DNA of 7,835 bases from positions 1 to 7,835 of the forward strand of contig WFRI01000080.1 in assembly GCA_015486615.1 (NCBI GenBank), given 5' to 3'. The stretch is from Candidatus Omnitrophota bacterium. GTDB lineage: Bacteria > Omnitrophota > Gorgyraeia > Duberdicusellales > Duberdicusellaceae. Shown piece after piece: positions 1 through 6,648 of the stretch. How positions within the stretch are numbered: position 1 is the stretch's first letter; each line of letters begins with the position of its first letter. The notes under the pieces are model-generated. The model searched no databases. It saw nothing but the letters and a program-made list of their open reading frames with translations, and was not told the origin of the DNA. A program made the translations under genes and the position numbers.

Positions 1-58
1 CAGTCTGAGAATTGGAAGCCGCAGATATATAATTCGGGATTAAAATATTTCTGCTCAT
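1..58 (-). CDS. start of an unidentified gene after rsmH (partial)
   Basis: An ATG at 58-56 shares an ATGA overlap with the rsmH stop codon (57-55), and the frame stays open to the window edge. The 19 visible residues begin MSRNILIPNYISAAS. The four-base overlap suggests translational coupling. In many bacteria the gene after rsmH is a small ftsL-like division gene, but the visible residues are too few to identify it. The call rests on the overlap and the conserved gene order; the Shine-Dalgarno match is weak (an AGAG well upstream). Confidence 0.45.
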   Translation of the reverse strand, partial: MSRNILIPNYISAASNSQT

Positions 59-1029
59 ATTTTTTCTATAACTCTTAACTTTGCCGAACGTGCCCGGCTG
101 TTAGCCTTTATTTCTGCCGAAGCCGGCTGCAGCGGCTTAGAAGTAAGCAGTCTAAAACCTCCTTTACGTTTTGCCGCCAAGAATTCCTGTTTTACAATTC
201 TATCCTCTAAAGAGTGAAAAGAAACAACGCATATCCTGCCCTGAGAAGACAGCAGGCCTAAGGATTTCTTAAGGCTTTCTCTTAAAGAATCCAGCTCGCC
301 GTTTACAGCAATTCTTAAAGCCTGAAAAGAACGGGCAACCGAATGTGTCCCTTTATGCCGGACGCCTGCCGGCAAAGCATTAGTAATAACTTCTGCCAGC
401 CGGCAGGTGGTAGAAATAACCCCGCTTCTGCGAGCCTCTGCTATTCTATGGGCAATTCTTTTATAAAACCTTTCCTGGCCAAACTCTTTAAAAATATAAG
501 AAAGTTCCTTTTCGCTTAAATTATTAACCAAATCATAAGCAGACAAAGAAGAATACCTGTCCATACGCATATCCAAAGGCCCGTCTTTTAAAAAACTAAA
601 GCCTCTTTCCGCAAAGGCAAGCTGGTATAAAGAAATCCCTAAGTCGTAGATGAATACATCGGGATTATAAATACCGGCTTTTTCCAATATCCGGCCGATA
701 TTCTTAAAATCATCATGAATAAAACTAACTTTGTCTGCAAACCCAGCCAGCCTGTCCCGGGCTATTCTTAAAGATTCCTCATCTTTGTCAATACCGATAT
801 ACCTGCCGGTAAATCCCGCCTCCATAAAAGACTGGGCATAACCGCCCAGCCCTAAAGTGCAATCTATAATCACCTTCGGCTTATTAGCCAGGCAAAACTC
901 CAAGGCCTCCTGCACCATAACCGGCGTATGGTAATTATTCCAGTCTCCATATTCAAATCTCACTAAATCCGGCATTGAGAAATTCTGCCTCATATAAACT
1001 TTGCGGTCCTCAAATACCCGGGTCTTCAT
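55..1029 (-). CDS. rsmH: 16S rRNA (cytosine-1402-N4)-methyltransferase RsmH (MraW)
   Basis: RsmH methylates N4 of C1402 in the 16S rRNA decoding site using S-adenosylmethionine; it is cytoplasmic and the gene usually lies second in the dcw cluster. The 324-residue reading has the family marks in order: HTPVM at residues 34-38, the SAM-binding loop DCTLGLGGY at 56-64, an acidic residue in GIDKD (81), DLGIS at 129-133, RGFSF..DGPLDMRM ending at 156, and SFHSLEDRIVK at 270-280. In the DLGxSS motif the second serine is leucine here. The protein has about 30 residues before HTPV, longer than usual, so the true start may be Met13 (993) or Met19 (975). None has a well-spaced ribosome site; a GAGG lies 14 bases before the chosen ATG. 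It follows mraZ after 41 bases and overlaps the next gene by ATGA. Identity is secure; the start is not. Confidence 0.96.
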   Translation of the reverse strand: MKTRVFEDRKVYMRQNFSMPDLVRFEYGDWNNYHTPVMVQEALEFCLANKPKVIIDCTLGLGGYAQSFMEAGFTGRYIGIDKDEESLRIARDRLAGFADKVSFIHDDFKNIGRILEKAGIYNPDVFIYDLGISLYQLAFAERGFSFLKDGPLDMRMDRYSSLSAYDLVNNLSEKELSYIFKEFGQERFYKRIAHRIAEARRSGVISTTCRLAEVITNALPAGVRHKGTHSVARSFQALRIAVNGELDSLRESLKKSLGLLSSQGRICVVSFHSLEDRIVKQEFLAAKRKGGFRLLTSKPLQPASAEIKANSRARSAKLRVIEKI

Positions 1030-1070
1030 TTTGTATTTTTAACCTCGTTTTATACTCAAAACATTGCAGA

Positions 1071-1505
1071 CTACTCAAAAATATCTTCAGCAATTTCTTC
1101 AAACTTTTGTTTATTCTCCCGGTAGAACTTCTGCCATTTCTGCCGGTCCCAAATCTCAATGCGGTCGGCAACTCCAGCAATAACTATTTCCTTCTTTATG
1201 CCGGCAAATTCCTTAAGACTGTTAGGCAGTAAAATCCTTCCCTGGGGGTCCACATTAACTTCGTAGGCCCCGCTAAAATAAAGCCGGTTAAAAAACCGGC
1301 TCTGCTTTTTAGTAAAAGATAAATTTTTAAATTTCTCTTCCATCTCTTTCCACTCTCGGGAAGCCAGCATAAATATACATTCCTCCAAACCCCGGGTAAG
1401 AAAAAAAGTGTCGATTTTATATTGTTTTATGCGGTGTCTGAATTTTGCAGGAAGAATAAATCTGTCTTTATCGTCTAAACTATGAGAGTATTCACCATAC
1501 CACAT
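1071..1505 (-). CDS. mraZ: Transcriptional regulator MraZ
   Basis: MraZ is a small AbrB-like DNA-binding protein that sits first in the dcw cluster and, where studied, represses its own promoter. From Met at 1505 the protein is 144 residues, the normal family length. It opens MWYGEYSHSL and carries the two family DxxxR motifs: DDKDR at 11-15 (the usual glycine at position 14 is Asp) and DPQGR at 86-90 followed by ILLP. The frame stays open to an ATG at 1583, but that reading adds 26 residues absent from the family. It also starts upstream of a strong promoter (1537-1564) that would make the mRNA begin near 1530, so the 1505 start is chosen. A GGAG about ten bases before this ATG may serve as ribosome site, and it overlaps the GTGGA repeats. 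rsmH follows, forming the beginning of a division/cell-wall operon. Confidence 0.95.
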   Translation of the reverse strand: MWYGEYSHSLDDKDRFILPAKFRHRIKQYKIDTFFLTRGLEECIFMLASREWKEMEEKFKNLSFTKKQSRFFNRLYFSGAYEVNVDPQGRILLPNSLKEFAGIKKEIVIAGVADRIEIWDRQKWQKFYRENKQKFEEIAEDIFE

Positions 1506-1520
1506 TCCACTTTGCTCCAC
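1506..1520 (-). promoter_or_regulatory. Possible MraZ-binding direct repeats
   Basis: Two GTGGA pentamers at 1520-1516 and 1510-1506 are spaced exactly ten bases apart, one helical turn, between the mraZ promoter and its ATG. A third, imperfect GTGGT overlaps the start codon (1503-1499). Known MraZ operators are short direct repeats beginning GTGG with about ten-base spacing upstream of mraZ. The match to the family pattern is therefore good, and autorepression is a reasonable inference. Confidence 0.55.
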
Positions 1521-1536
1521 TTTATACCATAACCTT

Positions 1537-1564
1537 ACTATATTACCAAAAAACAGCCTGTCAA
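1537..1564 (-). promoter_or_regulatory. Sigma-70 type promoter of mraZ-rsmH
   Basis: A perfect -35 box TTGACA (1564-1559) and a -10 box TATAGT (1542-1537, five of six consensus) are separated by 16 bases. Transcription would start near 1530, leaving a leader of about 25 bases that contains the GTGGA repeats. This is the best promoter in the window and separates the dcw genes from ribF, which ends 62 bases upstream of it. Confidence 0.75.
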
Positions 1565-1625
1565 GCATTTTTTGCTTTCCCAATATTATTTTCCTATAAG
1601 TCGTGCCTGAAAGAAATACGAAGCA

Positions 1626-2558
1626 CTAAATACTGTGGCGGGAGAAGTATTCGCAGGCTTTATTTATATCCTTAGAAACGTTTCTCTTAAGATCTTCTAT
1701 GCTCTTAAATTTCCTTTCCGGCCGGGCTTTTTCTAAGAAAATTACTTTTAATTCCCTGCTGTAAATATTTCTGCCAAAATCTAAAATATGCACTTCTAAC
1801 TTTTTATTTTCAGCCCGGGGAATAACAGTAGGGCAAAAACCCACATTAGATACTCCTTTATATATTCTGCCGGCATACTCAATCCCGGTGAAGAATACCC
1901 CGGCATCAGGAAGAATTTTACTGTCATAATCTATATTGGCAGTGGGAAAACCCAATACCTTGCCGGCAAACCCTCTTCCTCTAATAACTTTGCCGCAGAT
2001 AGAATAATTCCGGCCAATAAATTTATTTGCTTTTTTAAAATCGCCGTTTTTTATTAAACTTCGGATAAAAGAACTGGAAACTTTCCTGCCCTGTTTTTTA
2101 AAATGTTTTATCAATTTAACCCGCAGGCCGTAATTTTTAAATCTATTGTTCAAAACAGCAGCGGTAATATCCCTCTTATACCCCAAAGCAAAATCCCCGC
2201 CGGCGATTAAAAACTTAACATCAAAAAATCTGCTTATGTAATCAAAAAAATCCCTGCCAGGCCGCAAGTAGATTTTCTTGTTAAATTTAACCACCCACAG
2301 AAAATCCACACCTTGGTTCCGGATTAATTTCTGCCTTTCCAAATCTGTGGTAATATAGCCTGAGAAATTCTTCCTGAGCACTATATCCGGATGGGGAGAG
2401 AAAGTTATAACTAAAGTTTTTAAATTATTCTTACGCGCAGTTTCTGCCAATTGCCTAAAAATGCGCATATGGCCTAAATGCACGCCGTCAAAAACCCCAA
2501 TGGCAGCGGCAACTTTTATTCTTCTGGACAATTTAGGCGGGCTGGAAAAAACTTTCAT
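1626..2558 (-). CDS. ribF: Bifunctional riboflavin kinase / FAD synthetase RibF
   Basis: RibF phosphorylates riboflavin to FMN and adenylylates FMN to FAD. The 310-residue length is normal for the bifunctional bacterial form. The N-terminal nucleotidyltransferase half shows GVFDGVHLGH (21-30), with its HxGH-type nucleotide-binding signature, then FSPHP (53-57), GDFALGYKR (121-129) and SSSFIR (161-166). The C-terminal kinase half has GRGFAGKVLGFPTANI (194-209), including the flavin/metal-binding PTAN, and ends near the usual length. It follows truB with a 51-base gap and is the last gene of the rbfA-nrnA-truB-ribF run, a common bacterial order. The ribosome site is weak. The protein is notably rich in Lys, Arg and Phe. 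No clear terminator hairpin was seen between its stop and the mraZ promoter. Confidence 0.96.
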   Translation of the reverse strand: MKVFSSPPKLSRRIKVAAAIGVFDGVHLGHMRIFRQLAETARKNNLKTLVITFSPHPDIVLRKNFSGYITTDLERQKLIRNQGVDFLWVVKFNKKIYLRPGRDFFDYISRFFDVKFLIAGGDFALGYKRDITAAVLNNRFKNYGLRVKLIKHFKKQGRKVSSSFIRSLIKNGDFKKANKFIGRNYSICGKVIRGRGFAGKVLGFPTANIDYDSKILPDAGVFFTGIEYAGRIYKGVSNVGFCPTVIPRAENKKLEVHILDFGRNIYSRELKVIFLEKARPERKFKSIEDLKRNVSKDINKACEYFSRHSI

Positions 2559-2609
2559 TTAATCAAAGGAATATAATTTACCCATGGTTAGAATCAAAGC
2601 CTGCCCCGG

Positions 2610-3317
2610 TTATTTTATCAGGGAAGGCCGCAGTTTCACAGCGCGAATGTATAAATCCGGGTCCTGAATTTTATCTTCAGTTATATCTTCTAAATTTATA
2701 CACTGGTCAATAGTTATCCCTCCTACAGCAGTCCGCTTTATATTTTCTATACAGGCGCCGCACTTTAACTCTTCTCCAATATCTTCGGCTATCTTCCTGA
2801 CGTAAGTCCCTTTAGAACAATGCAGATTAAAATCTACAAAGGGAAGCCGGATACTTTCTATTTTTAAACTGTAAATGTATATCCGGCGGGGGGTAACCTT
2901 AACCGTTTTGCCGCTACGGGCCAATTCATACAGCCTCCTGCCTTTATACCTTAAAGCACTAAACATCGGCGGGGATTGAAACATCTCGCCTTCAAATCCG
3001 GCAAAAACTTTTTTAATTTCGCCCGGGCTCAAGCCCTTATAATCTTTCTCAGCAACTATACTGCCTTCAATATCTCCGGTAGAAGTAAAAACCCCCAGCC
3101 TTAGAGTGGCAGAATATTTTTTGTCAACACTGGAAAATTCAGCAAAAAGTTTTGTCGCCCTGCCTACAAGGATAACGAGCACCCCGGTTGCCAAAGGGTC
3201 TAATGTTCCGGTATGCCCTACTCTTCTTACGCCTAATTTACGCCGCACAACATCCACCACATCATGCGAAGTTATGCCTTTAGGTTTGTTTACAAGTATT
3301 ATTCCGTCTTTAACCAC
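2610..3317 (-). CDS. truB: tRNA pseudouridine(55) synthase TruB
   Basis: TruB converts U55 in the T-arm of tRNAs to pseudouridine. The family signatures are clear: GIILVNKPKGITSHDVV at the N-terminus and GHTGTLDPLATGVL, where the Asp (residue 40 in this reading) is the catalytic aspartate. SPPMFSALRYKGRRLYELAR and CSKGTYVRKIAEDIGEEL follow. The start chosen is GTG at 3317, giving 235 residues. It places the glycine-rich opening at the family's usual distance from the N-terminus and overlaps the nrnA stop by only 8 bases. An ATG at 3362 in the same frame would add 15 atypical residues and overlap nrnA by 53 bases; it cannot be excluded. The C-terminal part after the catalytic domain is short, as in minimal TruB proteins. 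Confidence 0.95.
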   Translation of the reverse strand: MVKDGIILVNKPKGITSHDVVDVVRRKLGVRRVGHTGTLDPLATGVLVILVGRATKLFAEFSSVDKKYSATLRLGVFTSTGDIEGSIVAEKDYKGLSPGEIKKVFAGFEGEMFQSPPMFSALRYKGRRLYELARSGKTVKVTPRRIYIYSLKIESIRLPFVDFNLHCSKGTYVRKIAEDIGEELKCGACIENIKRTAVGGITIDQCINLEDITEDKIQDPDLYIRAVKLRPSLIK

Positions 3318-4266
3318 GATAAAATTCTTTTTTAAATAAATCCAGCAATCTCTTTCTAACATTCAAAACACTGTCATTAACAACAGCGCCGGCGGAATTT
3401 TTATGGCCTCCGCCGCCAAGCGCAGAAGCAATTTTGTTAACATCAACTCTTTTCCTGGACCTAAAATTTATTTTTACCCTGCCATTATCTAACGGCCTGA
3501 GTAAAATAAAAATTTCTGCCTCTTTAGAATTTCTTAAAACCGAAAGCAGAAAATCCGTCATATCTCCGGATTCAATCTTTAATCCTAAAGGACATTGAGC
3601 CACAATAAGCCTGTTTTTAAAATAAGATTCAGCCCGGGAAATTACCTTCGTCAAAGAAACAATGTCTCTAAAGGCGAAAGCATTATATACTTCGCCATAA
3701 ACATAGTTAGGAGAAACTCCGCAGCCAACCAAATCCGCCGCTGCCTCATAAGCCGAAGCAGAAGCATTGGAGTAAGAGAAAAAACCTGTATCTGTGGCTA
3801 TTCCTGTATAAATACATAAAGCAGAGTTATAATCAATTTTCTTAAAAAACTTTTTATACAAATAATACACCATTTCCGCCGCTGAAGATGACCTGCTTGA
3901 GACCCAGTTAACACTGCCAAAATGATTGTTGCTTATATGGTGGTCTATATTTACTGTAATCTCAGATTGTTTTACCAATTCGGCGGCTTTGCCGGCTCTT
4001 TGACTATTGGCACAGTCTAAAAACACCCCTACATCAAAGTTCTGTTTTAAATGCAAAGGCCTTTTTATCTTGTCTGTCCCGGGCAAAAATCTATAATTAA
4101 CCGGCACAGGATCTTCATCAACAACAACAGCCTTTTTTTTAAGCCTTTGCAATAGAAACATCAGCGCCAGTTCTGACCCCAAGGCGTCGCCCTCTAAGTT
4201 TTTATGAGAAGTCAAGATAAAACTTTTGTTATCCCTGATTACCCTGACTATTTTTTCCAGAGGCAT
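3310..4266 (-). CDS. nrnA: DHH/DHHA1 phosphoesterase, NrnA-type (nanoRNase / pAp phosphatase)
   Basis: Members of this family are metal-dependent enzymes that degrade very short RNAs and/or 3'-phosphoadenosine 5'-phosphate. The gene often sits between rbfA and truB, as here. The 318-residue protein shows motif I as HKNLEGDALGS (21-31), FLDCANS around Asp84, the family-naming DHH at 108-110, GIATDTGFF with Asp159, and the DHHA1 substrate-binding loop GGGGHKNSAG at 284-293. In motif I the more common Pro-Asp is Leu-Glu, so one metal ligand would be Glu instead of Asp. All other ligands are kept and the enzyme looks functional. The start has a good ribosome site, GAGGA seven bases before the ATG at 4266, and overlaps the end of rbfA by 38 bases. 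Its stop overlaps truB. Which substrate is preferred cannot be told from sequence. Confidence 0.93.
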   Translation of the reverse strand: MPLEKIVRVIRDNKSFILTSHKNLEGDALGSELALMFLLQRLKKKAVVVDEDPVPVNYRFLPGTDKIKRPLHLKQNFDVGVFLDCANSQRAGKAAELVKQSEITVNIDHHISNNHFGSVNWVSSRSSSAAEMVYYLYKKFFKKIDYNSALCIYTGIATDTGFFSYSNASASAYEAAADLVGCGVSPNYVYGEVYNAFAFRDIVSLTKVISRAESYFKNRLIVAQCPLGLKIESGDMTDFLLSVLRNSKEAEIFILLRPLDNGRVKINFRSRKRVDVNKIASALGGGGHKNSAGAVVNDSVLNVRKRLLDLFKKEFYRG

Positions 4267-4591
4267 TTTTTAAATCCTCAATCTTCTTGTAAATATTTAC
4301 ACTGTATTCTATGGAATCGTCAAAAATGAATTTAATCTCAGGCAGATATTTAAGCCTTATCCTTTCTGCCAAGGACCTTCTGATGAATTTATTCATAGAC
4401 AAAAGTGTTTCTTCTACCTTATGCCTCTCAGCGCCGAATATACTGTAAAAAACTTTAGACACGCTCAAATCCCTGGCAGTCTCAACCTTTACTATGCTGA
4501 CAAAACCTATATTAGGGTCGTCTAATTCCCTCTGAATAATATAGGTTATCTCTTTCTTAATCTGGCTGTTTACTTTATCAATCCTTGACAT
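4229..4591 (-). CDS. rbfA: 30S ribosome-binding factor RbfA
   Basis: RbfA is a small KH-fold protein that binds the 30S subunit during 16S rRNA maturation. The 120 residues match the family's length and pattern: an opening SRIDKVNSQIKKEITYIIQ helix, ELDDP, then VETARDLSVSKVFYSIFG, a helix ending RRSLAERIRLKYLPEIKF and IFDDSIEYSVNIYKKIEDL. The gene begins 15 bases after the DUF2442 stop with no visible Shine-Dalgarno sequence, and ends inside the nrnA start. In most bacteria infB lies just upstream; here that position is occupied by the accessory island. No promoter is obvious in the short gap, so expression may depend on read-through from the island. Confidence 0.95.
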   Translation of the reverse strand: MSRIDKVNSQIKKEITYIIQRELDDPNIGFVSIVKVETARDLSVSKVFYSIFGAERHKVEETLLSMNKFIRRSLAERIRLKYLPEIKFIFDDSIEYSVNIYKKIEDLKNASGKNSQGNQG

Positions 4592-4606
4592 AAAGTTGTT
4601 AAAAAT

Positions 4607-4873
4607 TTAGTTATATGTTAAAGGATATCTTTCGGGGTTATTTAAAATTTCTATAGTTAAATCAACATCTAAATCAGGCCAGTAGAGATGGCGATTGTGG
4701 AATAATTTTACATTGATAATAGATGATATTTTGGCATCTTTAAACCAAGGGTATTTGTCGAAAGGGAGAAAATATTCCTTTCCTGCTAATAGGGGCCAAA
4801 ACCCGCGTTCAGAAATATTAGCAATTTCTGCCTTTGAGATGTTTTTCCCATTCTTTAAGGATTTCATTTTCAT
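4607..4873 (-). CDS. DUF2442 domain protein
   Basis: The 88-residue protein matches DUF2442 throughout: ANISERGFWPLLAGKEYFLP (18-37) corresponds to the family's N-terminal strand pair, and PWFKDAKISSI, HLYWPDLDVDLTIE and NNPERYPL are its hallmark segments. DUF2442 proteins are small, of unknown function, and often encoded directly after DUF4160 genes; some authors treat the pair as toxin-antitoxin-like, which is unproven. That arrangement is seen here, but the DUF4160 partner is broken (4870-5063). The start at 4873 has a GGAG four bases upstream and would overlap the ancestral DUF4160 stop as ATGA, a sign of old translational coupling. The gene itself looks intact and runs to the normal family end, 15 bases before rbfA. 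Confidence 0.88.
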   Translation of the reverse strand: MKMKSLKNGKNISKAEIANISERGFWPLLAGKEYFLPFDKYPWFKDAKISSIINVKLFHNRHLYWPDLDVDLTIEILNNPERYPLTYN

Positions 4874-5063
4874 GCTTCTCCACTGTTTTTCTGTAAAAAA
4901 TTTAATTGTTTTTTGAGAATCCCAAGTAATTTGCTAATGAAATAATAAGTTCCAGCCAAAATCCCACTTCTCCATCTGGTGAAATGACATATATGTGAAT
5001 TCTATCCTCTTCTTTGGAGAAAAATGAAATCTATAATTACCTTATCTAAAATACCGTTGGCTT
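4870..5063 (-). pseudogene. Broken DUF4160 gene
   Basis: Pieces of a DUF4160 protein are spread over different frames. KPTVF begins at 5063, where an AAG stands in place of the expected ATG, and a TAG follows. GNYRFHF (5041-5021) lies in a second frame. FFSKEEDRIHIYVISPDGE and GFWLELIISLANYLGFSK are back in the first frame and stop at TAA 4904-4902. After a run of six A, a further frame gives KKQLNFLQKNSGEA and a TGA at 4872-4870 that overlaps the DUF2442 start. Restoring one A in that run would join the last two pieces. The combined pattern (PTVF.. GNYRFHFFS.. RIHIYV.. FWLE.. LGFSKKQL) is typical of DUF4160. At least three lesions plus the lost start make sequencing error unlikely as the sole cause. 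Confidence 0.75.
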
Positions 5064-5074
5064 ATAGCAATTAA

Positions 5075-5083
5075 ATTATATCA
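5075..5083 (-). promoter_or_regulatory. Extended -10 promoter of the DUF4160-DUF2442 unit
   Basis: TGATATAAT (5083-5075) is a full extended -10 element, TGnTATAAT. The -35 region is poor, as is tolerated with an extended -10. Transcription would start near 5068, only about five bases before the former DUF4160 start at 5063. It lies just inside the unit, after the repeat at 5108-5180. Confidence 0.5.
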
Positions 5084-5107
5084 TACTTTTTTAATTTTTC
5101 ATTATTT

Positions 5108-5180
5108 CTAACACAAAAATCAGCAGTGGTAAGCGAAGCCCAAAAGACATAGTCGAACCATTCGCTGAATTGGGTTGTTA
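5108..5180 (-). repeat. Complete imperfect inverted repeat, attC-like recombination site
   Basis: On the minus strand the 73-base element begins TAACAACCCAATTCAGC (5180-5164) and ends GCTGATTTTTGTGTTAG (5124-5108). The arms pair as TAAC/GTTA, an unpaired stretch, and TCAGC/GCTGA. They continue as a weaker ATGGTT..CGA against GTGGTAAGCGA pairing once one extra G in the first arm is left out. This layout of outer core box, unpaired spacer, inner box and extrahelical base is that of integron attC sites, and the length is in their range. Against it, the 7-base boxes do not fully fit RYYYAAC/GTTRRRY (TTATAAC and GTTAGAA). A palindromic MITE-like repeat is the alternative. Confidence 0.55.
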
Positions 5181-5239
5181 TAATTCTTTATCTCTGTTCC
5201 ACTACACAATAAAATACATAATAAGAGGCTGCCGCCCGA

Positions 5240-5863
5240 TTACAGTGATAAAAAACCTAATGTTTTTAATCTTTTTTTTGCGTATAACCGGATTTTAGAA
5301 TTAGGAATCTTATCAATCCACATTTTTACTTTTTTAAAACTGAATTGTGCAGGGAAAGAAAGCTCAGGGAAATAGCTAAACTGCTTCTTCTTCCTCGCCG
5401 ATAAATATAAACAATCAACAAATGCTTTTTCCGGCTCAGCGATCAAAAACTCTCCCTTTTCCTTATACCAATTAAAACCAGTAAAGAACAAAGGAGATAT
5501 CTGATGGACATAGAAAGCTCCTAACTTTGTTTTAATCATCTTTGTATGGGCCGTAGAAGCCAAGGTAACTATTTGAGGGATCTGTTCAATTATTCCGTAA
5601 AGATGTAAGGCGCTGAGAAAAGAAACATAAGCGCGGCTTTGAGTAAATAAGAAAGGGACAACAGTATAAGCACTTACTTTATTATCCCCCGCTTTCATCC
5701 AGATTCCCCGGTATATCCTTACCACTATCTCTTCTTTCTGAAGAAACTGAAGAGCCTGAGTTATTGCTGAGAGAGATTTGCCGGAAACATTAGAAAGTTG
5801 AAAAGTAGTAAATACAGGCTGTCCTAACTTTTCAATAAATTTTATAATCGGCTCTCTATGCAT
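5240..5863 (-). CDS. abiEi: AbiEi-like antitoxin / transcriptional regulator
   Basis: AbiEi proteins neutralise the AbiEii nucleotidyltransferase toxin (type IV system) and repress their own operon through an N-terminal winged helix. The protein has an N-terminal helix-turn-helix (about 5-57, MHREPIIKFIEKLGQPVFTT then KSLSAITQALQFLQKEEI and a basic wing). The C-terminal domain shows SRAYVSFLSALHLYGIIEQI, a TLAST/IKTKLGAFYVHQI strand region and IAEPEKAFVDCLYLS, as in the AbiEi family. The start at 5863 is preferred because GGAAGGAAATT sits directly before this ATG; the longer reading from 5893 has no ribosome site. The start lies 8 bases inside the toxin gene, indicating coupled translation. 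The gene order is toxin first, opposite to the classical abiE operon. The length, 207 residues, is normal or slightly short. Confidence 0.85.
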   Translation of the reverse strand: MHREPIIKFIEKLGQPVFTTFQLSNVSGKSLSAITQALQFLQKEEIVVRIYRGIWMKAGDNKVSAYTVVPFLFTQSRAYVSFLSALHLYGIIEQIPQIVTLASTAHTKMIKTKLGAFYVHQISPLFFTGFNWYKEKGEFLIAEPEKAFVDCLYLSARKKKQFSYFPELSFPAQFSFKKVKMWIDKIPNSKIRLYAKKRLKTLGFLSL

Positions 5864-6638
5864 AATTTCCTTCCAACTCTTTGATAAAATCATATACTTT
5901 CAATTTAATCTCATCCCATAAAGAAGGATTATCATATAAAGAGATTTCTTCTTCTGCTAAATAAGATATTACTGTATTATGAAACAGGTCAAATCCTACT
6001 TCAAACAGGTTTTCGCAAGCAAGGGAAAATTCTTTTTTGCTAATTTGACAGTATTCTTTATTCTCAGGCAGACGATATTGAGAGGAAAGAATATACAAAT
6101 CAAAAATATCTCTTGCCTGAATTACTCTTCTTAACGCAAGAGCGCGTATTTTTTGCACTGCCATAGAGTAAATATCATAGTGAGGAACCAACACCGGAGG
6201 CAGTCTATACTGACGCAGGATATTATTTGATACTGTCTCAACTACTGCCCCTCTTTCTAATCTTCTTCGCGAAAACTCAATTTTTGTAAAAAGCTCTTCC
6301 CCCGCGCGGCTGAGCAGATGGACCTTAAATCTTTGCGTTGTCTGAGTCTGCTTCGCCTTTGTAATATCGGGCAAGATTATATTCTCAATACCAATAGATT
6401 TTAAGTTGTTTTGGAAAGTGGGAGAAGAAAAGATTCCTATCACCTTATCTTTTAAAGCTTCTACTTCAATACTCCGTATGTCTAAATCCATATCTTCCGA
6501 ATAGCGCTTACTGTGGAAGAAAAAACGTAAATTTACCCCTCCTTTGAGAGCATAACAATTCATTTTTACTTTTCTTCCCAGCCATCTTAAAAATTCCAGA
6601 TGAAACACCTCTCTTAATTGTAGCTGAGTATACACCAT
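5856..6638 (-). CDS. abiEii: AbiEii/AbiGii-family nucleotidyltransferase toxin
   Basis: AbiEii toxins are DNA polymerase beta-type nucleotidyltransferases that cause growth arrest and can protect against phage. Related MenT toxins nucleotidylate tRNA, but the target here is unknown. The 260-residue protein has the core motif LKGGVNLRFFFHSKRYSEDM followed by DLD, with metal-binding Asp51 and Asp53, and the family's distal helix QKIRALALRRVIQARDIFDLY (162-182). The key residues are present, so the enzyme looks active. The start at 6638 follows the -10 box by only ten bases and has no Shine-Dalgarno site, so the message is probably almost leaderless; the N-terminal helix after it fits the family. 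The gene overlaps its partner at the 3' end. A palindrome in its promoter suggests autoregulation. Confidence 0.88.
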   Translation of the reverse strand: MVYTQLQLREVFHLEFLRWLGRKVKMNCYALKGGVNLRFFFHSKRYSEDMDLDIRSIEVEALKDKVIGIFSSPTFQNNLKSIGIENIILPDITKAKQTQTTQRFKVHLLSRAGEELFTKIEFSRRRLERGAVVETVSNNILRQYRLPPVLVPHYDIYSMAVQKIRALALRRVIQARDIFDLYILSSQYRLPENKEYCQISKKEFSLACENLFEVGFDLFHNTVISYLAEEEISLYDNPSLWDEIKLKVYDFIKELEGNYA

Positions 6639-6648
6639 AGCAATATGT

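Noticed and set aside
975..1232. Plus-strand frame of 85 codons across the rsmH-mraZ joint
   Set aside because: It lies opposite two well-conserved genes, has no ribosome site and resembles no known protein; it is an antisense shadow.
2561..2585. Eight-residue frame ending just before the ribF ATG, possible leader peptide
   Set aside because: No regulatory codon run or attenuator hairpin accompanies it; a frame this short is expected by chance.
3106..3339. Plus-strand frame of 77 codons inside truB
   Set aside because: Antisense to the catalytic region of TruB, with no family resemblance or start signal.
3595..3819. Plus-strand frame of 74 codons inside nrnA
   Set aside because: Antisense shadow of conserved DHH sequence; composition is not protein-like.
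4695..4916. Plus-strand frame of 73 codons opposite DUF2442
   Set aside because: The minus strand carries clear DUF2442 motifs over the same bases.
5226..5234. GGCTGCCGC shared in opposite orientation with 7241-7249, as island end repeats
   Set aside because: The shared stretch is only about ten bases, with no target duplication or transposase gene nearby; too short to call an element boundary.
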